This document shows, in pieces, positions 47,683-61,426 of a DNA stretch of 64,000 nt. The stretch spans positions 3,942,660 to 4,006,659 of the forward strand of contig NW_003314265.1 of NCBI RefSeq assembly GCF_000143415.4, given 5' to 3'. This DNA is from Selaginella moellendorffii. Lineage: Eukaryota > Streptophyta > Lycopodiopsida > Selaginellales > Selaginellaceae. Under the pieces are notes generated by a model. It did no database searches and was not told where the DNA came from. It saw only the letters and a list, made by a program, of their open reading frames with translations. Each line of letters opens with the position of its first letter. Positions within the stretch are counted from its first letter, which is position 1. The translations under genes and the position numbers were made by a program.

Positions 47683-50600
47683 CAGTCCCTCTTGTGCTAG
47701 TAGAGTTAACTAGGCATTTCGAGTGTACTTAGAAATGTGGGGGGTTCCAAATAGGGGGTTCCAAATGTATAGTAGGGATAGTGGGTAGGTCGAGTATGCC
47801 CGACTAACCTGAGGTATCCGCTTGCATGCCTGTCTTTGTTCTGCGTCCAATTTAGGTCTAAGCCCAAGTTCCATTCCATGCTAGCTGGTGAAGTACCCAT
47901 ATCTTCACATTAAGCCATTGGTATGCCGAAATACCACCACAGTCTGTTTGGCTCCATTTTGCGTGCTAGTTTTAACATTGGGATGCTGGTTGCTCTAGGA
48001 CTATTCCAAGTCACTTCGGGCTCCTGTCCCTTCACTCCTTGGGCTGTATGCTTAGGAGTTGCTTCGTGGTCCGGTTTCGTCACTCCTTGGCTCCATGCTT
48101 GGGAGTTTGGCACCGTTCCTTCGTTCAGTGGCCAAAGACTCTGAAACTTAGGTTCCATACCATGGTCCTTTGGACATATGGCATGTGACACATGGCATCT
48201 GTCACGTGGCACAAAGAGGGTTTAGGTTCCACTTTGTGGTTATCTTGTGGTAAATCACCATAGGATAAAGGGTCAAAACCATGTGCGCTACATTTGGTAT
48301 CAGAGGATACGTCTCGGCAAGTACTATTCAATGAGATTAAACAACTAATCTCATTGCATACGCAAAGATGAAAACGATGATCCGAATGGGTACACGTTTG
48401 GGTGCAAAGGCTTCGCAATGGTTCCTTAGGTATGGATTTGGTTACCGTTTTGTACCAAATTATATGAGCTTGCTCTTGGACTCATAAGAGATGTAAGATG
48501 TTCCATTTACATGAGTTTACGCTTGGGCTCGTGAATGAGGGATATTAGCAACTCAAGGTTATATTTTGAGTTGGCAGGATTAATGTTAACCTATCAGTGG
48601 TTCCATGAGTTGTTCCAGTAGTTCCATGAGTTGTTCCTTGTACCATAAGAGAAAGTAAATTTTCCCTGAGTTTGCTATGAGTGGCAAATAGCCTGGTCTG
48701 TAGCTATTTAGCACGGCCCTAGTGGATCCTTCCTAGGCATGATTACAAGTGGATCAATAAAGATTATAAAGATTAGTCTATTGGTTCAAATAGTTATTGC
48801 TATGCTCTCTCATAAAATTTTCTTGGATTAGATTGAAGGTAGTGTGAAAACAGGTTTGAGGTTTGGTCAAAGTAAAGACCGAAAAGAGAGTCATCAGGGA
48901 CGAACGATCAAACATGTAAATCATTTTCTCTTCTTAGAGAGATGATTCATAACGAGGTGTGACTCATTGCTCGTATTCATAATATACAATCAAGAGTTCC
49001 TACCTTGATGCATGTTAGTTATAGTGGTTTTACAAGTGGTGAATTGTATGATGGATAGCGGTGAAATGCTAAACCATTTTATCTAAGCTTGCTATTGTAA
49101 AGCTTGGGTTACAATGCTCAATTCTTTTCCAGGGAACTTTGTTATTGCTCCTTGAGTAGTTTGGTGTTGAATTAGTTTTGAGTTTGGTCAGAAAGAGAGT
49201 GACATAAGCTTGTTCATGTTGTAAACAAAAGTTAGTGGTGTTTTGTGTTGTAATTTCTATCGGTGGGGTGTGACATTTATATTGCATTTTGTTGAGTCGA
49301 GTTGACACTTGATACTCACATAAACTTTTGTAGTAATGACATGTGCATTGCTCATAGTGTTGCTCAATTGATGATCAAGTCATTATGATACTTATATCAT
49401 ATTTATGTGATAATGAGCAATGTGTTTACGAAGTTGCTTGGTTAAACGATGATCAATCCCAAAGTGGAGACACTAGTCTACTTGCAAATAGTAACATTGA
49501 AGTAGCTTTGACTAAGTTCTCAATGGTCCATTATGCTAAGTTTAAGTTGGTTTCTTGTTCTTGAGGGTTTGCCCATAAAGTGTTAAAAAAGGTTATATCA
49601 TTCACTTGCTATGGCTTGTTGATTGATCTGTTAGCACTTGGAGTAAATTGTTGGATGGAGATGGTGTGTAGTTGAGGCATTGACATCACTAGCACTTGTG
49701 TTGGTGGAAGTGGCATTATTATTTCGAGTGATGAGGAATTCTCCTTAGACCTTGATTTTCCATGTCATTTTTCTTGTTAGTGTTTAGGTTTCACATTGGA
49801 TTTTGAAGGTAATTGAAGAAAAGTGTTAGTGCAATGTGGCTAAAGATGTGGTCTTAGTGATTAAACCTTAGATGTTCATTTTGCATTTTGTGGATGTCGG
49901 TGTTAGATATCGGAAAATGGGCAAAGATGTTCTATACTTAGATATATTGTTGGGTCATGAAAATTTGTGTTAAAGTGAACTTATGTGAAGTTGTTGGTAG
50001 GAGGAAATTGGTTGAGTCTTGAAAGTTTATATTCTTACACTAAGAGTCGTTCTTTCTCTGGGATGGAAAATTTTCCATAAATTTTTTTAAAATTTTCCAA
50101 TGGCTGATCTGTTGGTCACTTTACTCAAAAATCATTCCATTTTCGTAAGCTAATACAAACTAGTACTTTGGTTAACTTAGACCTTAGTAGATAATTTGTA
50201 TGATGCAACCCAAAAGAGATGTTAACCTTTGAAGCTAAGGCAATTGAGTTGGATAGAATCTAGAGTTTGTGTAGAAAAATGGCCATTGCGCTTTTCTAGA
50301 AAAGTGACCCTTGTGCCTTTTTTTTATAGCATTGTGCTTGGTGGCAAGTTGCACTTTATATTTTGTTACTCTATGAGAGTAGTGAGCTCTCACTGATCTT
50401 GACTTGGTCTTAGTGGCCCTGCGCCTTGGCTGAGGATGGTGATATCCAACCTAATTGTTTGAAGTTGAGATATTGGTACCCGTACTGTAACTTTGTCTAT
50501 GAGGAGGTTGTGTATCAATATGAGTCCATCTCATGGTCTTCACTTTAGTTTCGACTAAGTGTTGATCATGTATAGCTAGCATTTTTAAGGCATGCTCAGA

Positions 50601-51824
50601 ACTAGTGGCTAAATGCATTAGTGAGCTTATTACAATTGAGTTGGATTCGAGTGGTCATTTAGTTTGTGCTTGTCCATGAACCTTAATTTCATACTTGAGG
50701 TATTACGTTCATGTTAGATGAGTATATGACTCAATGATATGAGTTTAGTGTCTGGGTCTTGTGAAGGCAAGTTGAAAAGTGATTGTTAGTTGCTTTGTGA
50801 TTAGTGATTGCTTGTAGACTTCATCAAGGATTGTTGACACTTGCTTTGCTCGATGATGATTTAGCAGTGATGGGCTTGCTTTACCGGATGGTGTTGCGAA
50901 AGATCATGTCGTTAGACTTGCATGGTTTTTCCATGTTGGTATATTGACTCTACCTATGTTAATATCATTTGGTTACATTTAGTTTATGGTATTGGATTTC
51001 ATTAAGTCTTGGATATGGTGAATCACTCCTTGATGATGTGTTATTTGTAACTGAGTATTATTGAAGAATTGGTCTCGGATATTAAATATAGTATCTTTGA
51101 TTTTGGTTAGTTTAGTTGTTAAAGAGTTTTGAGTTGTGATTCACTCTTGCTTTCTTCTAGCTTTGTTATGATGTTGATGGCATTGAAGTGATGTCTTGTC
51201 GTTGATATTATTAATGTTGAGATTTGAGTGAAATGAGATGTCTTTCCTTAGGATTAATATTAAGTTTCATTAGTCTTGATAAAGATAGTGTTGATGATTT
51301 GGCTATAGCTTTGTGTTGTTGGCATTCGTGCATTTGCTAGTTAGCAACTATATTAACGTTCAAATGAACTGAGTGGCAAGTTGAGTTAGTGATGTTTTAG
51401 ACGAGATTGCTTAGTCAAGGTTGAGTTTTGAGCTTTTCCTTGAAGAGTAATTTAGTCCCAGACTATACTAACTTTACAAGAGGAGGAGTTAGTGATTAAT
51501 ATTGAAGTGATTGAATCCTTGTAGGATTTTAGTTGGGATATATCAATCATTGATGATTTCTCTTAGGCTTATTATGAAGTGAATTATGTCTTGCTATAGA
51601 TGGATTCATGGAGGATCATTTAATGATCACTTGTTGAGCATAGCTCCATTGTGCTTGACTTTTGGATTGATGCAAATATGCTCTTCATTAGCTTAAGCAT
51701 TATAAAGTTTAGCTTATAGATGTGTTGAGGAAGATATTGTGGGTTGTACCATGATGTCTTTTTAGCATTAAAATTAGTTCATACAAGACTCGTGATCATT
51801 GTTAGGCAAGACTTGGTTGTATAC

Positions 51825-52958
51825 TGTCGCGCATGTGACTTCGGGTATCGAAAGTTACCTGTCGACCAGTCCTTACGGACACTCTTACCTTACTGCCACG
51901 ATGGTAGGAGGTCGGTATTGCTGGTTCCCTTTATCGGCCCCTCTTGTTCAAGTGTTAGTAAACTGGACTTTGCATCTGTACTTAGCCGGATGAGCATAAG
52001 GAAGGAATTCCTAAGTGTCTATTTAGCTGAGCATACTTGGCCCGGCTTGTTAGTTCTCTTTTGCTCTGTCTTGCATTGGCTTGACAAGAACCCTCGCGTA
52101 TTGAGATTGGTCCCTCAATATCGCTACATGATAGCTTACCGTGTCTGCCAAACACCCTCGCTATCATGCCCTTAGCGTTAGTCTCATTTCGGTCCTAAAT
52201 GCTATTTATGGAAAGTGTCCAAATTTGCTCATTTGGCATATCTACGGAATGTAGAGATAGTCCTGAACACAATGGTGTTCGTCCCATGTCCAAATTCGCA
52301 ATCTAAGGACATTCCATATTTAGTAAGTTTCGTGCTTGTCCTAGAGACTAACTCCTGATACTAAGGGAGGCTTGGGGTGAAAGCCCAAAGCGTGTGTTCC
52401 TCAAGGGGGGGGGGCTATGGGGGGTTCCAAATGTATAGTAGGGATAGTGGGTAGGTCGGGCATGGCCGACCAACCTGAGGCATAGTCTAGCTCCCGCTTG
52501 CGTGCCTGTCCTTGTTCTGCGTCCGGCTTGGGTCTAAGCCCAAGTTCCATTCCATGCTAGTTGGTGGAGTACCCATGTCCTCGCATTAGACCACCGGTAT
52601 GCCGAAATAGCACCAAACTCCGTTTGGCTCCGTTTTGCGTGCTAGTCCTGGCATTGGGATGCTGGTTGCTCCAGGACTGTTCCAAGTCGCTCCGGGCTCC
52701 TGTCCCTTCGCTCCTTGGGCTTTATGCTCGGGAGTTGCTCCGTGGTTCGGTTCCGTCACTCCTTGGCTCCATGCTTGGGAGTTTGGCACCGTTCCTTCGT
52801 TCAGTGGCCCAAGGCCCTGAACTTCGGGTTCCTATGGACACGTGGCATGTGACATGTGGCATCTGTCACGTGGCACAAAGAGGGTTTAGGTTCCGCTTCG
52901 TGGTGTTATCCTATGGTAAATCACCATAGGATAAAGAGTCAAAACCACGTGCGCTACA
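51825..52958 (+). repeat. 5' LTR of the younger LARD
   Basis: 1134 bp, TGTCGCGCATG to GCGCTACA. The inverted pair ATCCTATGG / CCATAGGAT at 52905-52933 forms a stable hairpin near its 3' end. Confidence 0.9.
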
Positions 52959-55900
52959 TTTGGTATCAGAGGATGAGTCTCAGCGAGTACTATTCAATGA
53001 GATTGGGCAACTAGTCTCGTTGCATACGCAGAGATGAAAACGATGATCCGAGTGGGTACACGTTTGGTGCAAAGGGTTCACATTCGTTCCTTGGGTATGG
53101 TTTTGGTTACCTTTTGTACCTAATAATGTGAGCTTGCTCTTGGGCTCACCAGAGGGATTGTTCCAATTTGCACGAGTTTGCGCTTGGGCTCGTGAGTGAG
53201 GCACATTAGCAACTCAAGATTAAATTTTGAGTTGGTAGGATTAATGTAGCCTATCGGTGGTTCCATAAGTTGTTCCATGTACCGTGGGTGAAAGTAAACC
53301 TTTCCCTGGGTTTGCTATGAGTGGCAAATAGGCTAGTCCATAGCTGTTTAGCATGGCACTAGTGGATCCTTCTTAGGCATGATTACAAGTGGATCAATCA
53401 AGACTGTAGGGATTAGTCTATTGGTTCAAGTAGTTATAGCCGTGCCCTCTCATAAACTTTTCTTGGATTAGACTGAAGGCAGTACAAAAGCAAGCTTGAG
53501 GTTTGGTCAAAGATGAGACTGAAAAGAGAGTCATCGGGGACGAAGGATCAAACACGTAAATCATTTTCTCTTCTTGGAGAGATGATTTGCAACGAGGTGT
53601 TAACTCATTGCTCGTGTTCACATCATGCAATCAAGAGTCCCTACCTTGATGCATCTTGGAGATGATGGTCTTACAAATGGTGAGTTATGGGATGGATAGC
53701 GGTGAAATGCTATACCATTTTGTCTAGGCTTGCTATTGGAAGACTTGAGTTGCAATGCTCAATTCTTTTCCGGGAACCTTGCTATTGCTCCTCGATTAGC
53801 TTGGTGTTGGACTAGTTTTGAGTTTGGTCAAATAGAGAGAGTGGCATGAGCTTGGCCATGTTGTGAACAAAAGTTAGTGGTGTTGGGTGTTGTAAGTCTC
53901 TATTGGTGGAGTGTGGCATCTATGTTGCATTTTGTCGAATTAAGTTGGCACTTGATACTCACATAAACTTTTGAAGTAATGACATTGGCATTGCTTGTGG
54001 TGTTGCTCAATTGATGATCAAGTCGTTGTGATTTCCATATCATGTCCATGTGATAATGAGCAATGTGTTTACGAAGTTGCTTGGTTAAATGATGATCAAC
54101 CCCAAAGTGGTTGATGGTGAAGCTAGTCTACTTGCACGTAGTAGTATTGTAGTAGCTTTGACTGGATTCTCGATGGTGGTCCATTATGCTAAGCTTAAGT
54201 TGGTTCCTTGTTTCCTTGAGGGTTTACCCATAAAGTGTTGGAAAGAGTTGTAGCATTCATTTGCTATAACTCATTAGTTGATCCGTTAACACTTGGAGTA
54301 GATTGTTGGATGGAGAAGGTGTGCAGTTGAGGCATTGACATCGCTAGCACTTGTGTTAGTGGAAGTGGCATTGTTACTTCGAGTGATAAGGAATTTTTCT
54401 TAGAGCTTGATTTTCCATGTCATTTTTCTTGCTAGTGTTTTAGCTTCACATTGGATCTTGAAAGTGGTTGAAGAAGAGTGTTAGTGCAATATGGATATCC
54501 GAAGATGTGGTCTTCGTGATCAAGCCTTGGATGTTCCATTTGCATTTTACGGATATCAGTGTTGGATGTCGAAAGAATGGGCAAAAAGATGTTCGAGGCT
54601 TAAGCATACTATGGGTCATGAGAATTTGTGTTGAGGTGAACCTATGTGAAGTTGTTAGTAGGAGGAAGTTGGTTGAGTCTTGAAAGTTTGCATTCCTGGA
54701 CTGAGAGTCATTCTTTCTCTAGGATGGAAAATTTTCCACAAATTTTCTTAGACTTTTCCAATGGCTGATCTGTTATCACTTTGTCCGAAAACCATTCTGT
54801 TTTCGAAAGCCAATACAAACTAGTGAAGGGGTTGGAGTTGACTTTGGTTAGCTTAGACCTTAGTAGATAGTTTGTATGATGCGGCCCGAAAGGGATGCTA
54901 ACTTTTGGGGCTAAGGCAATTGAGTTGAATAGAGTCTGGAGTTAATGTAGAAAAGTGGCCGTTGCACTTTTCTGGAAAGGTGACCCTTGTGCCTTTCTTT
55001 TGTAGCGTTATGCTTGGTAGCAGGTTGCACTTTGCATTTCGTTAGACTCTATGAGAGTAGTGAGCTCTCACTGATCTTGACTTAGTCTTGGTGGCCCTGC
55101 GCCTTGGCTGAGGATGGTGATGTCCAACTTAGTTGTTTGAGTTTGAGATGTTAGTACCCATACTATAGCTTTGTCTATGAGGAGGTTGTGTACCGATATG
55201 AGTTCATCTCATGGTCTTCACTTTAGTTTCGGCTAAGTGTTGATCATGCATAGCTAGCCTCTTCAAAGCATGCTCAGAGCTAGTGGCTAAACGCATTGGT
55301 GAGCTTATCGTGGTTGAGTTGGATTTGAGTGGTCATTTGGTTTGTACTTGCCTATGAACTTTTATCTCATATCTAGGGTATTACGTTCATGTTGGACAAG
55401 TATATAACTCGATGACGTGAGTTTAGTGTTTGGGTCTTGTGAAGGCAAGTTGAAAGAGTGATTGTTAGTTGCTTTGCGACTAGTGATTACTTGTAGACTT
55501 TGTCAAAGGCTTTTGACACTTGCTTCGCTTGATGATGATTTAGCAGTGATGGGCTTGCTTTACCAGATGGGGTTGCGGAGGATCGTGTCGTTAGAGTTAC
55601 ATGGGTTTTCCATGTTGGCATGTCGACTCTATCTCTGTTGATATCATTTGGTTGCGTTTAGTTCATAGTGTTGGATTTCATGGAGTCTTGGATGTAGTGA
55701 TTCACTCCTTGAAGAAGTGTTATCTATAACTGAGTTTTGCTAAAGGATTAGTCTCGGATACTGAGTAAAGTATCTCCGACTTTGGTTAGCTTGGTTGCTA
55801 GAGAGCTTTGAGTGGTGATACACTCGTGCTTTCTTCTAGCTTTGTTCTAGTGTTGGTGGCACTGAGGTGATGCCTTGTCGTTGACATTGTTAATGTTGAG

Positions 55901-57941
55901 ATTTCAGTGAAATGAGATGTCTCTCCGCAAGATTGATGTCGAGTTTCATTAGTCTTAATGAAGATAGTGTTGATGATTTGGCTATGGCTTTGTGTTATTG
56001 GCATTCGTACATTTGCTAGTTCGCAACTATGTTGACGTTCAAATGAACTGAGTGGCAAGTTTGAGTTAGTTGTGTTCTAAACGAGGTTATTTAGTAGGGG
56101 TTGAGCTTCAGCTTTTCCTTGAAAAGTGATTTAGTCGTGGATAACACTAACTTTACAAGATGAAGAGTTAATGATTGATATTGGAATATTTGAATCCTTA
56201 TTGGACTTGAGTTGGAATATATCGATCATTGATGATTCTTCTTGTGTTTGTTATGATGTGAGTTACGTCTTGCTATAGATGGATTCATGGAGGATCGTTT
56301 GATGATCACTTGTTGAGCATAGCTTTGTTATGCTTAGCTTTTGGATTGATGCAGACATGCTCTTCATTAGCTTTGCATTCTGAAGTTTAGCTTATGGATG
56401 TGTTGAAGGGGATATTATGGATTATACCATGATTTTCTTCTTAGCATTGAAGTTAGTTCATGCGAGACTTGTGATCATTGCTAGGCATGACTTGGCTATA
56501 GACTTCTGTGAGCTTTTGGTTCTTTGAGTTTATGCTCATTGTTCCATTTGTTAGAAGTTGTTGGGGAATGCATTTTGGCTCATTAGCTTCAATATTGAAG
56601 TTAGTATTTGCATATGGCAATCATTGGTGATGATTAACTATCATCTAGGATAGTTGATTATCCTTATCAAAAAGGCTTTGCTTGATTATTGTTGATATAG
56701 AATTATTTGCCATTCTTTGGGATGGTGGATTCTTTCTTCAATGATGATTCAGCATCTCTTTATTGATGGGATGATTGATGTTCTTTTATGATGGTTAGTT
56801 GTTCTCTTTGAAGGCTTTTGGCTTTTCGCAATACCACATGTTCTTTGTGGTTTGCTTTGGATTGGTCTCTTGGGTTTGAGACATCGATGGGATGTTGCTG
56901 ACACTTGCTAGAGCAACTCTAGTTCCTTGGTATTGTTGGCCGGGGTCTATTCAGATTGGCTAGTGTGATAGTTAGCATGAACGAGTGTTTGTTGGCCATG
57001 GAACATTCATTCTATTCTGTTGATTATTGCTTGAGTTCACTTTGATAGATTCGGATGTTATTTCCTTCGGGTGATACATTCGCGAGCATTTTGCTTGTTA
57101 GTCGATGATCCTTTATGTGTTATGAGTTATCTTTAGTAAGTTATTTGGCATATTGTCTGCCATCTTCGGTAGTTAAGTTTCATCATTGAGTTTCCTTGAT
57201 GATATACTAGCTATTGAATTTTGTTGGATGGTGCATTCTGTGTTTACCAATTTTAATGATCTTGGTGGTTCCTATACTATAATACTAGTTTATCGGATGA
57301 TAACTTACTTGGAATACTTTTGTGTTCTAATCTAAGCTTTATTCACTGATAATTGAGTCTCTAAGATATCATTGTCTATGACTTTGATATTGTCCATCTA
57401 TTGATCTTTGAGTTTGGGCCAGTAATAGGCAGACTGGCTTCGGCACTTCGTGTGCATGGTGAAATCTCTAGTCATGGGGTAGCTACTGTCGACTGGTCAC
57501 ATAACCCGCCTCTCTGTCGATGTTCCTTATTCCGTTACAAAGGGCGTGACCGTGTAAACAACTCTAACTGCCTGTTTACAGTAGTCTATCTAAATCTTAC
57601 CGACGGGTTTGGTTTCTTTGCTCAGGAGGGTTGGGGCCTCTAGCTTCTCTCTCTATGTCCTTGCGGGCAGGGGCGTATCACACTTTTGTAAGCTGGGTGA
57701 CTCCCAAAGCAGCAAGGGTGGCTAACTCCGTTGGTCATTTCCTTGTCGGCGATGGCCGGAAGGTGTTTGAGCTGGTAGCGCATCCGCGTTAGACAAAGAG
57801 GTTGCCTCCTAACTCATTTAAGTTGGTGCATTTCTCACATAGTGTGAATACCGTGAACTTTTTCTGGAGTTATTTCCTTGGCGGTATTCTAGACTCGAGT
57901 ATGTATCGACGAGGACGTCGATCTTCCCTAGGGAGGGAGAG

Positions 57942-59088
57942 TGTCGCACATGTGACTTCGGGTATCGAAAGTTACCTGTCGACCAGTCCTTACGGACACT
58001 CTTACCTTACTGCCACGATGGTAGGAGGTCGGTATTGCTGGTTCCCTTTATCGGCCCCTCTTGTTCAAGTGTTAGTAAACTGGACTTTGCATCTGTACTT
58101 GGCCGGATGAGCATAAGGAAGGAATTCCTAAGTGTCTATTTAGCTGAGCATACTTGGCCCGGCTTGTTAGTTCTCTTTTGCTCTGTCTTGCACTGGCTTG
58201 ACAAGAACCCTCGCGTATTGAGATTGGTCCCTCAATATCGCTACATGATAGCTTACCGTGTCTGCCAAACACCCTCGCTATCATGCCCTTAGCGTTAGTC
58301 TCATTTCGGTCCTAAATGCTATTTATGGAAAGTGTCCAGATTTGCTCATTTGGCATATCTACGGAATGTAGAGATCGTCTTGAACACAATGGTGTTCGTC
58401 CCATGTCCAAATTCGCAATCTAAGGACATTCCATATTTAGTAAGTTTCGTGCTTGTCCTAGAGACTAACTCCTGATACTAAGGGAGGCTTGGGGTGAAAG
58501 CCCAAAGCGTGTGTTCCTCAAGGGGGGGGGGCTATGGGGGGTTCCAAATGTATAGTAGGGATAGTGGGTAGGTCGGGCATGGCCGACCAACCTGAGGCAT
58601 AGTCTAGCTCCCGCTTGCGTGCCTGTCCTTGTTCTGCGTCCGGCTTGGGTCTAAACCCAAGTTCCATTCCATGCTAGTTGGTGGAATACCCATGTCCTCG
58701 CGTTAGACCACCGGTATGCCGAAATAGCGCCAGACTCCGTTTGGCTCCGTTTTGCGTGCTGGTCCTGGCATTGGGATGCTGGTTGCTCCAGGACTGTTCC
58801 AAGTCGCTCCGGGCTCCTGTCCCTTCGCTCCTTGGGCTTTATGCTCGGGAGTTGCTCCGTGGTTCGGTTCTGTCACTCCTTGGCTCCATGCTTGGGAGTT
58901 TGGCACCGTTCCTTCGTTCAGTGGCCCAAGGCCCTGAACTTCAGGTTCCTATGGACACATGGCATGGACACGTGGCATGTGACACGTGGCATCTGTCACG
59001 TGGCACAAAGAGGGTTTAGGTTCCGCTTCGTGGTGTTATCCTATGGTAAATCACCATAGGATAAAGGGTCAAAACCACGTGCGCTACA
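57942..59088 (+). repeat. 3' LTR of the younger LARD
   Basis: 1147 bp; it differs from the 5' LTR mainly by a 13-base tandem duplication near 58966 (ATGGCATGGACAC type) and scattered transitions. Confidence 0.9.
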
Positions 59089-61232
59089 TTACTTCTTCAA
59101 GTTTTTGGTTCCTTGAGTTTTCATGTTTGTGGTTCATTTGTTAGAAGTTGTTGGGGAAGGCATTTTAACTCATTAGCTTCGATGTTGAAGTTGGCTTTTG
59201 CATCTAGCAATCATTGGTGATGAATGACTATCATCTAGGATAGTTAATTATCTTTGTCAAAGGTTTTGCTTGATTATTGTTGATCTAAAATGATTTGTTG
59301 TTCTTTGGGATGGTGAATTTTTTCTTTGACGATGATTATGCATCTCTTCATTAATGGGATGATTGATGATCTTTTATGATGGTTAGTTGTTCTCTTTGAT
59401 AGCTTATGGCTTTTTGCAATACCACATGTTCTTTGTGGTTTGCTCTGGATTAGTCTCTTGGGTTGAAATATCAATAGGATGTTGCTGACACTTGCTTAGG
59501 CAACTTAAGTTCCTTGGTATTATTAACTGAGATTTATCCAAACTGGCTAGTGCAATGGTTGGCATGAATGCTATGTTTATTGGTCTTGCAACATTTATTC
59601 TGTTTTGTTGATCATTGTTTAAGTTAGTTCTAATAGATTTAGATGTTATTTCCTTCGGGTGATACATTCGTGAGCATTCTGTTTGCCAGTCGATGATACT
59701 TTGTGTTCTTTGAGTTATCTTTGGTAAGTTGTTTGGCATATTATTTACAATTTTTGATAGTTAAGTTTTCTCATTGAGTTTATTTGATGATATACTTGCT
59801 ATTGAATTTTGTTAGATAGTGAATCCTATCTTTTCCAATCATGCTAATCTTGGTGATTCATATACTATACTAATAGTTTATCAGATGATAACTTACTTAG
59901 AATACTTTTGTGTTCTAATCTAAGATTTATTCACTGATCATTAAGTCTCTCAGATATCACTGTCTATGACTTTGATATTGTCCATCTATTAATCTTTGAG
60001 TTTGGGCCAATATAGGCAGACTAGCTTCGGCACTTCGTGTGCATGGTGAAATCTCTAGTCATGGGGTAGCTACTGTCGATTGGTCCTATTACCCACCTCT
60101 CTGTCAATGTTCCTTATTCCATTAAAAGGGTGTGACCATATAAACAACTCTAACTGCCTGTTTACAGTAGTTTATCTAAACCTTACCGACGGGTTTGGTT
60201 TCTTTGCTCATGAGGGTTGGGGCCTCTGGCTTCTCTCTCTATGTAGGTAGGGGCATATCACACTTTTGTAAGCTGGGTGACACCTAGAGTAGCAAGGGTG
60301 GCTGACTCTGTTGGTCATTTCCTTGTCGGCGACGGCCGGAAGGTGTTTGAGTTGGAAGAGCATCCATGTTAGACAAAGAAGTTACTTCCTAACTTATTTA
60401 AGTTAGTGCATTTCTCACATAGTGTGAATACCGTGAACTTTTTCTGGAGTTGTTTCCTTAGCAGTATTCTAGACTGGAGTATGCATCGACGAGGATGTCG
60501 ATCTTCCCTAGAGGGGGAGAGTGTCGTGAATGTGACTTCGGGTATCGAAAGTTACTTGTCGGCTAGTCCTTACAGACACTCTTTCCTTACTGCCATGATG
60601 GCAAGAGATTGGTATTGCTAAACCCTTTATCAGTCCCTCTTGTGCTAGTGGAGTTAATTAGGCATTTCGAGTGTACTTAGACTGGACGAGCATAAGGACA
60701 GAATTCCTACGTGTTATTAGCTAAGCATACTTAGCCTGGTAAAGAGTTCCCGTCTCATTATATCTTGCACTTTCTAATGACAAGAACCCTCGTGTATTGA
60801 GATTAGTCCCTCAATATTGCTGGATGATAGCTTACCGTATTTGCTAAACACCCTCGTTATCATGCCCTTTGTGTTAGTCTCATTTCGATCCCAAATGCTA
60901 TTTATGGAAAGTGTCTAGATTTGCTCATTTGGCATATTTACGGAATGTAGAGATTGTCCTGAACACAATGGTGTTTGTTTGGGCTGTATGCTTAGGAGTT
61001 GCTCTGTGGTCTAGTTCCGTCACTCCTTGGCTCCATGCTTGGGAGTTTGGTACCGTTCTTTCATTTAGTGGCCCAAGGCTTTGAAACTTGGGTTCCACAC
61101 CATGGTCCTTTGGACACGTGGCATATGACACGTGGCATCTATCATATGGCACAAAGAGGGTTTAGGTTCCACTTTGTGGTTACCCTATAGTAAATCACTA
61201 TAGGATAAAAGGTCAAAACCACGTGTGCTACA

Positions 61233-61426
61233 CCATGTCATTACTTCAAAGGTTTATATGAGTATCAAGTGCCAACTCAATTTGACAAAATGTAACATAA
61301 ATACCACACTCCACCGATAAAGATTTATGACACTTAACACCACTAACTTTTATTTATAACATGGACAAGCTCATGCAACTCTCTTTCTAACCAAACTCAA
61401 AATTAATCCAACACCAAGCTACTCAA
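61233..61426 (-). mobile_element. Inverted fragment of the TGTC-family internal region
   Basis: The reverse complement matches about 53780-53985 (and 49130-49340) of the plus-strand copies. The second TIR transposon is inserted at its end, next to TCAA. Confidence 0.75.

Larger units (their letters stand above)
51825..59088 (+). mobile_element. Younger TGTC-family LARD (complete, 7.26 kb)
   Basis: The LTRs are 51825-52958 and 57942-59088, begin TGTCGC and end GTGCGCTACA, and differ at roughly 15-20 positions by eye. The primer site TTTGGTATCAGAGG at 52959 is of the tRNA-iMet type. A polypurine tract GGGAGGGAGAG sits at 57931-57941. The 5-kb internal region has no ORF above about 90 codons and no gag/pol signature. 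The flanks are ATAC (left) and TTAC (right), a worn target duplication. Alignment with the empty site in its own internal copy (about 56500) supports those borders. Confidence 0.9.
47683..61232 (+). mobile_element. Outer plus-strand TGTC-family LARD, split by a younger copy of itself
   Basis: The pieces are a 5' LTR fragment 47683-48292 (5'-truncated and internally deleted), the primer site TTTGGTATCAGAGG at 48293, internal sequence 48293-51824, the inserted younger copy 51825-59088, internal sequence 59089-60521, and a deleted 3' LTR 60522-61232. No coding capacity is recognised. The two LTRs have lost different segments, which marks the copy as old. Confidence 0.85.

Noticed and set aside
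51744-52175. 143-codon frame in the young LARD 5' border
   Set aside because: It spans the LTR boundary and recurs in the other LTR. It is LTR sequence without a domain.
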